NCBI GenBank assembly: GCA_021613375.1
Contig: CM038722.1
Span: forward strand, 26,722,441-26,786,440
DNA length: 64,000 nt
Direction of reading: 5' to 3'
Origin: Megaleporinus macrocephalus
Taxonomy: Eukaryota > Chordata > Actinopteri > Characiformes > Anostomidae
The notes under the pieces were generated by a model. It was not told the origin of the DNA, did not search any database, and saw only the letters and a program-made list of their open reading frames with translations. Made by a program: the position numbers and the translations under genes. Each line of letters begins with the position of its first letter. The stretch's first letter is position 1. This document shows positions 1-9,500 of this stretch, piece by piece.

Positions 1-545
1 TCACATTGATAACCGTTTCTTATCGTCCAGTGTAGAACCTAAAACTGTTCTCGATACCGCAGAGCTTTAAAACACACAGCTGCTTCTTAAATGTCCCTCT
101 GCAAAACATATTTTGTTTCTTGTGTGTGAGGCGTCATTTGTGCCTCTAAAAGTCGAGTCAGAGCGTAGAGTCTTAGTCTTTGGCCATGTGTTTTCCTTTA
201 GACTAGCTTTAGACTCTGTCCGTTGAGGTGTGTTCTTCAGGAATGATGTCACTCACGTTAGCGTTTTCCGTCATCATACTTTCCTCATGACTAGATTACT
301 AGCACATGGCTTAAGCTGCCGCTACGCCTACGCTCTGTGCTGTGTTCTTCAACCAAACATGAAATAGCTGGAACTGTAGCTCAGCCACCTGATTGGTTTC
401 TCATTGGCTATTCCTGTTGTCTCTCAAAAGATGGACTAGACTTAATTCTATCGACTTTCTATCGACTATGTCTTATGGTTCTATCGAGAAAACGTTATTT
501 GTGATAATGATCATTATCGTTTTATCGACCAGCCTTACCTGCACT
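1..545. repeat. dispersed DNA-transposon-like repeat (copies at 37.74 and 46.26 kb)
   Basis: Positions 1-190 are the reverse complement of about 37740-37950 (shared blocks include CCAGTGTAGAACCTAA and TTTGTGCCTCTAAAA). Positions 300-355 match, inverted, about 46258-46310. The stretch to 540 is rich in TATCGA and ATTATCG motifs seen in the other hAT-like remnants. No reading frame of interest. Confidence 0.5.
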
Positions 546-3500
546 AGCTGAATTGTAGTTGTTTACACACTTTTATCATATCTAACTTAGTCGCTTACCT
601 ATGAAGACAAATATCCAGTGCATGTCCAGTCTTACTAAATCATACAAGTGTTCATCAAAGTGTATTCCATCAATGCTATATAAATAACAACCTGCAAAAC
701 TGTTACTGGAATAAAGGGTTAATTGCTCCTCTTTGGCGTCTCTGGAACTAGATGGAGCTCACACTAGTGGGTCTCTTTGCTATGTTGACCCACCTGATTT
801 TCTGTCATGTCAATTCCGGTGATATGGCCGTTCTCCCCCACCAGCTGGCTGAGCATGTAGCAGTCACGGCCGCTGCCACAGCCGAGATCCAGCACTCTGC
901 AGCCCTCCAGACACTCGGGCACCACCAAGCCACAGCCATAGAACCTGAAAGCAAAGAGGGTATGACTTAGGCGACCAGCAGAGGGAGACTGGCCTCAGGC
1001 CTGCAACACTTAGTTTCTCACAAACTAACGTCTGAATATAGACCGAAGAACATTTTGTGGATTCCACTGAAGAAAATGTCAAAGGTCTGTAAACACCCGC
1101 TCATCCATTTCTTTTCAAATCAGTTGTCCTCATTTGCTGCATTTGTAACTTTTCTGGAAAGATTTTACACTAAATGGCGGAACACTGTTTTGAGGGATTT
1201 GATTGCATTCAGCCACAGGGGCATTAGTGAGGTCAGGTACTCATGTTGGATGATCAGTATTTGATTTTTTAAAAATATAGTTTATTGTGAAGAACAAATA
1301 CAGGTCATACAAAACAAGGCAGAAGCATAGTTCATTTTTAAACAACCCAAGACCCACAACACCCACCCCACCCCATCCCACCTCACCCCATCCCATCTCA
1401 CCTCAACACACCCCATCCCATCCCATCTCACCTCACCCCATCCCATCTCACCTCACCCCATCCCATCTCACCTCACCCCATCCCATCCCACCTAACCCCA
1501 CCCCATCCCACCTCAACACACCCCATCCCATCCCACCCCATCCCACCTCAACCCATCCCACCCCATCTACCCCATCCCACCCCATCTACCCCATCCCACC
1601 CCATCTACCCCATCCCACCCCACCCCATTTCATTCCATTCCACCCCACCTCACCCCATCCCACCTCATCTACCCCATCCCACCCCATCTTACCCCATCCC
1701 ACCTCACCCCATCCCACCCCACCTTACCCCATCCCACCTCACCCCATCCCACCTCACCTCACCTCACCCCACCCATGAACAGTTTCAACAGAAAGTACAC
1801 CTAGTTTTAATAATCTTTTATCAATTGCATATGTATACTGAAATAAAATATTAATTAATATATGTACAGTAACAGTAACAGGACAGACTACCTTGCTACA
1901 ACATCAGGGTGAACTTCAGCCAAGGCTTTTCTGATGTAGGCAGGGATTGGTTTAGCACTGGGAACACAAGCATTACTCTTGAGGTCAGAGGTCTTCTTGA
2001 GTATGTTCCCATAGTAATCCTGAAAAACAAATTCAGAGTGACAAAACATAGAATAGAGGACATCTTAACAAGCAAAATGTCATAGCCACGTTCTGGAGGT
2101 CATCTAGCTTATTTACAGTTCAAATGGAATACGCCCACTGATTCCCGACAAGTTTTAACTTTATATTTTCTGTTAATGTATGCACCAATACAGAGATTGT
2201 AGGCTTATGCTAACCTACAGTAAAGTTCACATACACTACTGTGCAAAAGTTTTCAGCACCTAGGCTAAATGTTTAAAAACACCAGATGTCATTAGAACAG
2301 ATGTAAATAATCATAAATACAATACAAAGTAACATGAATATGTTATTGTGAAAGAAGTAGATCATATCTTGAGCTCCAGTTTGAAGAACAAAGTGTAGTT
2401 CTAGATTTCTCCTGGACACCCCAGACATTGTATGAATGTATTGAGTTCCTTCAGCAGCAATCTTGATTTAGCTTAATGAAGTACTGAGCAGTCAAAGCAG
2501 GTATTAGATGAGAACTGTAAATAATACTGGGTTGTTTTCACAAGAAGAAGCTTGGAAAGGGTTAAATAAACACACTGACTTATTGTATTAATACTGTTTG
2601 AATATTAGTGTTTTGCTGAACAAATAAACAGCTTCCTGTCTGTAAAAATGCATATTAAATATCATGTCCCCAAACTTCTTCACAGTACGGTACACTGTGT
2701 TTATTATTGATCGATCTTCCAGCCGAAACAGCCATCAAATACAATTTTAATAACAAAGAGGAGATGGCATAAGGTGGAGGAAAGTAAAAGAAGTGAACAA
2801 ACGCTGATGTTCAAAACAACACATAAAGAGAAATGGGACGCCTGAGCTTGCAAGACCTGCTAGACCACCAAACTGTCACCATCAGATAAACAGTTCTGTT
2901 AAAACCTTCATTCTCACTCCAGACATTACACAATGCAAAAAATAAAATTAATTAGAGAAGCTGGTGGTGGTCTCACAATAACGTTCTGACCACCCCAGAG
3001 TCAGGTATCCTGGAAAGGATGGACTCTGTGATAAAAGGTTAAACCAAAACTAAATTAGATTCACACTAAATGCTGAAAAGGTGATATTAGATTTAGTTTG
3101 TGGGGCTGTTGTGTAATTTTCTTATGTAACGCATGTCGTCTGCATTTCTTCTTCCGAGCTGAAACACTAATATCTTTGACTTAATGAGAGAGAGATCTTT
3201 GAGTTTTGATGTCAACACACATAAATAATGAAAAAAAAGGAATAAAATACTGGGACTAGATTAGGGCTGCACGATATTGGATAAATTTGACATTGCAATA
3301 TTAAAACAATGCAGGACAGATTTAAAGTCAAGAGAACTAAATAATCCATCATAATTATAATGCATGTTTCTTCCCCTAGATGACCCTCTGGAAAAAATGC
3401 TGTTTGCAAAGTTGGAAATCCTCGTTAAAGTAATGGACGGTAAGACTTATGTAAGGTTCCGCTGCCCTGCTGGAACACATGTCTGTTGTAGCTGCAGAAT

Positions 3501-6500
3501 AGCTCAACTTGGGCCTTGCACTTCTACAACTCTGGGACAGAAACTGGTACCATGGCTTTTGCAAGGTGAAAACTTATTGCCACAGTGATTTCTCAATGTC
3601 TTCACAGGCAAAGGCATCTAATGGCATCCAGATCTGGCTTTGCGCTCGTCATACAGAGTGCTGGCGCTTTATATGGTCCAACAAATTAGTCCTGTTGCCT
3701 CATACAGTGCAAGGACTGCAGGACACTGTCAACAAATTACATGTTTTTGGTCAACACCATCCTTCCTGTAGCTGAAATGTTTCCATATATCTGATGTTGA
3801 GTTCTTTTTTTTTCAATTAAACCCTCCTGTCTACTAGGGGTGTAAGAAAATATCAAAATATTGAATATCGGGATATCATTTTTAGTGATACTGTATCAAT
3901 TCTCAAAAACACAGTATCGATACAAAGATTCCTGACAGACAGTGAACCAGTGTGTGTTGTGTTTGAGCCTCTGACCACTAGATGGCAGTGTTGTAATCCA
4001 TTTTCAGCTCCACTCCAACATTAACAGGCAACACAAGGCGCAATGCTGTTGTAAGCATTGATAAACCTGTTCATATAGTGGTGTGTTTTAATAGTAGGAT
4101 TTATAAAAAAAAAAATCACAATATATTAATATCACTGTGATTGCAATATCACAGTATAATCACAATATATTGAATCGCAACAGCTGTATAATAATACACA
4201 TTGTATCGCTAGGTTCTTGCCAATACACAGCCTTACTGTCTACTCAGAAAATACATGTCACAACAAATAGCAAAAAAAACAAAACAAGATGAATCCAATA
4301 TTGGTGCAAAATAAATTATATAAAGTCCATCTTTCACTGGTAGGCAATTCATAGAAAATAAAAACTGTGAATCATTGCAGCATGGCGTGTTTGAATCCTG
4401 CGATGTGACTACTGCGTATGCGCATATCGCGATGACGATGCTGAGACGATATATCGTGCAGCCCTAGACTAGATCCACCTGGATTAGTGTCCCAGAGAAG
4501 TACTTAACTTATTAGTAAAGAGCAGCAGTTCTCAGTCCGGGATGTGAACCTCAGCGTGACTAACAGCCTGACAGAGTTTTCCTATTTACTCATTACAGGA
4601 CTAGACAACTCAAGAGAGGATCACACCTCCAGTCACGCTATCTTTTTAGCGACTGCTGTTCTAAAATCTCCTTGAAACAGCGTTGTGGTAGAAACACATT
4701 AGTGCCTCCAGTCAAGCAGATCTGTTTGACACGGGTAAATCACTAGAGCGCGTCAGAGGGTGAAGGTAACGCAGAGGAGCTGGGTTATCAGGTTAAACAC
4801 CAAGTCCTGTAAAGTTTGTCGTTATCATTTGTTTGATAAAGAGGGCGTCCTGCTGGATACCGTTCTTCTCCAGGTTCTCTGTGACGGTACTCTACCTTGA
4901 CGCTGTGGTGAACTGCAGCAGCACCAGGCTCTTGTCTGAGGAAAGAGAGAAAAAAAGAAAAGGAAAAAAAAAAACTGACTTCACATCCACAGGACCACTG
5001 AAGGAAAGGACAGGAAAACTGACCCCAGCGGTCATACTATCAACACTAGGCAGCCGGAATAATTACCACAAGCTAAAAACAAACTAGTGCACCATGTTAT
5101 CTGGTATTGGCTAGCTGGCTGGCCACACGGGCTCAGTATGCAGTGTACACCTGAAGAAAGACGTGGCTGTCGTGATCTTCTTAAGGCTCATTTATACTCC
5201 CTCTAGGTGCGGAGATATCTAGACATGGTTGTTGAGCAACACTTCCAGTAGAGGGCAGTTTGGGGTAAATCATTTATTTACTTCAAAAACAACAAAAACA
5301 ACTGTTTGTTGGGTCCGAAATCTCTTACTCGTCTACTACTCAGTAGTGTAATCAGTAGGCGAGCGCGGCTAGTATGTCTGAATACTCAGCAGGTATTGAG
5401 TAGTAGGTGAACGGTACCCGGATCACCTACTAAATCAGCAGCCATTTCTATGTAGGCGAACACAGCACACTGCGCTATCCCATAATTCACCTGGAGCCAC
5501 GGACGAATTCAAAGTGAAATAAATAAATAAACGGTGTAAAGCTGAACGCCGGCTGTGTGTACGCAGCTATGACTAGTGAACTGCCGCTACATAGGCTAGC
5601 ACTACTTCTGAGGTAAACAATGATTACATTCCTCCCGTTTAGTCTTCTCAGAGCTACAGCTCAACACTGTCAACACATATTCAGACAAACACTGATCAGT
5701 CAAACAGTCTAGATCTGTCAGTAAACGGAGCTTTTAGATGAACAGCAGGACTTTTACGGTGGTGGTCTGACGTGTGGCTACTAAAACTCGTCTACTGAAA
5801 CTGCTCTACTAGTCTGCCGCTCAAGCAGTACGTACAGGCTCTAATCTAGTACCTACTGACTAGTAGGTGATTTCAGACACACCTTTTGTCTCTGCGCTGT
5901 GGCAACATTACATCAACTCGTACAAACAACCTTTAAAAAGCCCCGCTGTTTCTTCTTCGTCATGTTCGTACTTCGCTCGCGTCTTGTACTGCCCCCATGG
6001 TCTGCATCGGTATTGCTCGGTCCTGTCCGTATCCGTAAGCTTTCTCAAAACGTGCAAACTACACACGAAATGAACGCAGAGTGCGGACATAAAGCTCTAT
6101 ACGTATCTGTATTTAACGTTGAGTATAAATAAGCCTTTAGTTGAATCACCCCGTTACACCTTACATGGTGCAGCTATTTGCTGGGGTCAACTGCTTGACT
6201 GCCTGAGACGCCAGAACGTAACAGCTACACCATTTAAGGTGGAACGTGTAATTCAAATAAGAACCTAACTTCAGCAAGCAAGCAGTTGACCCCATAACCA
6301 CACAACTTTGTCACAACGTTATCTACTTTCTTACAACATTGCTACAACGCTTTTACATTGTTTGAACAAAGTTGGTACAGACCATTCAGACTATCACACA
6401 AGTTGTTGTTTTATGGAACTATTTCTACTTGTTGGCAACTTAGCAAAATATTGCTATTTATATATTTAGCTCCATGTAGATATGATGAACGTATGAAAGA

Positions 6501-9500
6501 TTCTAGGAGCTTACGCCAACGTACTGGCCACTTTAGCACTACGTTATCACAACGTTGTCAGATAACATGGACACACCAGGAATTAAATTTCAACGTTGTA
6601 TCAACGCTGTGGGCACCGAAGCAGTAAGCTGTCACAACATAGTGGTGTTTGCAGGGGAGCTGTTTCGGCAAACCGCTAGCGAGTCTGAGTTAATCTGGTT
6701 TTAGACCTGAGCTTCTTGCAAATGCTGAACTGTCTGAGTTCCACATACAATACAATAGCCGGACGAAGCTGAAGTTGCTCGAATTTTCCACTTCCACCTT
6801 AAATGATGCAACAATTACATTCTGGTGCCTCTGGCCGACTAGAGCGAGGTGTGATCCTCTCTTGAATTGTCTAGTACTGTCACTGTTGCCAACTCCTCAG
6901 TGAGGAAAGTAGCTATTGGCTGTCCTAAAAGTCGCTAGAAGTTTCTAAATGAACTAATCGCCTAATTTGAATAATGGTCTATTTGAGTGTATTTGAAGGA
7001 ATAACGTAGTTGGAGAGTAAAAACACTCTAAATATGTTATAACTACAAATAAACTCTGAATAAATGAACTTCTTCTGTGGATTATTTTTTTGTTGCCTTT
7101 GAAATTGGCCATGTCACACTGAAGAACTTCCCTCTGAGATCAATAAAGTATATATCTATCTAAGACCCATTTACATTTACATCCTGCTCTGTAGATGGGG
7201 GCGGGTCATCGGCGGCTTTGGGCATGCGCAGTGAGTGTAGCGGGTCTGCCCTTACTGTGGGACTGAGCACTGTGAGTGTAGTGGGTGGTGGAGTGGTGAG
7301 GGTCTGCTCTGACTGTGAGACTGAGCACTGGGAGTGTAGTGGGTGGTGGAGTGGTGAGGGTCTGCTCTGACTGTGAGACTGAGCACTGGGAGTGTAGTGG
7401 GTGGTGGAGTGGTGAGGGTCTGCTCTGACTGTGAGACTGAGCACTGGAGTGTAGTGGGTCGTGGAGTGGTGAGGGTCTGCTCTGACTGTGAGACTGAGCA
7501 CTGGAGTGTAGTGGGTCGTGGAGTGGTGAGGGTCTGCTCTGACTGTGAGACTGAGCACTGTGAGTGTAGTGGGTAGTGGAGTGGTGAGGGTCTGCTCTGA
7601 CTGTGAGACTGAGCACTGTGAGTGTAGTGGGTGGTGGAGTGGTGAGGGTCTGCTCTGACTGTGAGACTGAGCACTGTGAGTGTAGTGGGTAGTGGAGTGG
7701 TGAGGGTCTGCTCTGACTGTGAGACTGAGCACTGGAGTGTAGTCGGTCGTGGAGTGGTGAGGGTCTGCTCTGACTGTGAGACTGAGCACTGTGAGTGTAG
7801 TGGGTGGTGGAGTGTTGAGGGTCTGCTCTGACTGTGAGACTGAGCACTGTGAGTGTAGGGGGTCGTGGAGTGGTGAGGGTCTGTTCTGACTGTGAGACTG
7901 AGCACTGTGAGTGTAGTGGGTCGTGGAGTGGTGAGGGTCTGCTCTGACTGTGAGACTGAGGACTGTGAGTGTAGTGGGTGGTGGAGTGGTGAGGGTCTGC
8001 TCTGACTGTGAGACTGAGCACTGGGAGTGTAGTGGGTAGTGGAGTGGTGAGGGTCTGCTCTGACTGTGAGACTGAGCACTGTGAGTGTAGTGGGTCGTGG
8101 AGTGGTGAGGGTCTGCTCTGACTGTGAGACTGAGCACTGTGAGTGTAGTTGGTCGTGGAGTGGTGAGGGTCTGCTCTGACTGTGAGACTGAGCACTGTGA
8201 GTGTAGTTGGTCGTGGAGTGGTGAGGGTCTGCTCTGACTGTGAGACTGAGCACTGTGAGTGTAGTTGGTCGTGGAGTGGTGAGGGTCTGCTCTGACTGTG
8301 AGACTGAGCACTGGGAGTGTAGTGGGTCGTGGAGTGGTGAGGGTCTGCTCTGACTGTGAGACTGAGCACTGTGAGTGTAGTGGGTGGTGGAGTGGTGAGG
8401 GTCTGCTCTGACTGTGAGACTGAGCACTGTGAGTGTAGTGGGTGGTGGAGTGGTGAGGGTCTGCTCTGACTGTGTGACTGAGCACTGTGAGTGTAGTGGG
8501 TCGTGGAGTGGTGAGGGTCTGCTCTGACTGTGAGACTGAGCACTGTGAGTGTAGTGGGTGGTGGAGTGGTGAGAGTCTGCTCTGACTGTGAGACTGAGCA
8601 CTGTGAGTGTAGTGGGTCGTGGAGTGGTGAGGGTCTGCTCTGACTGTGTGACTGAGCACTGTGAGTGTAGTGGGTCGTGGAGTGGTGAGGGTCTGCTCTG
8701 ACTGTGAGACTGAGCACTGTGAGTGTAGTGGGTGGTGGAGTGGTGAGGGTCTGCTCTGACTGTGAGACTGAGCACTGTGAGTGTAGGGGGTCGTGGAGTG
8801 GTGAGGGTCTGTTCTGACTGTGGGACTGAGCACTGTGAGTGTAGTGGGTCGTGGAGTGGTGAGGGTCTGCTCTGACTGTGAGACTCAGCACTGGGAGTGT
8901 AGTGGGTGGTGGAGTGGTGAGGGTCTGCTCTGACTGTGAGACTGAGCACTGGGAGTGTAGTGGGTGGTGGAGTGGTGAGGGTCTGCTCTGACTGTGAGAC
9001 TCAGCACTGGGAGTGTAGTGGGTAGTGGAGTGGTGAGGGTCTGCTCTGACTGTGAGACTGAGCACTGGGAGTGTAGTGGGTGGTGGAGTGGTGAGGGTCT
9101 GCTCTGACTGTGAGACTGAGCACTGTGAGTGTAGTGGGTAGTGGAGTGGTGAGGGTCTGCTCTGACTGTGAGACTGAGCACTGGGAGTGTAGTGGGTGGT
9201 GGAGTGGTGAGGGTCTGCTCTGACTGTGAGACTGAGCACTGGGAGTGTAGTGGGTGGTGGAGTGGTGAGGGTCTGCTCTGACTGTGAGACTGAGCACTGG
9301 GAGTGTAGTGGGTGGTGGAGTGGTGAGGGTCTGCTCTGACTGTGAGACTGAGCACTGGGAGTGTAGTGGGTCGTGGAGTGGTGAGGGTCTGCTCTGACTG
9401 TGAGACTGAGCACTGGGAGTGTAGTGGGTGGTGGAGTGGTGAGGGTCTGCTCTGACTGTGAGACTGAGCACTGGGAGTGTAGTGGGTGGTGGAGTGGTGA

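Noticed and set aside
5427..5445. Alternative as3mt first exon (ATG at 5445, reading MAADLV, donor TAG|GTGATC)
   Set aside because: It leaves one base instead of two, so it does not join the 4935 exon in the frame that gives DYYG; it also lies inside a transposon-like repeat.
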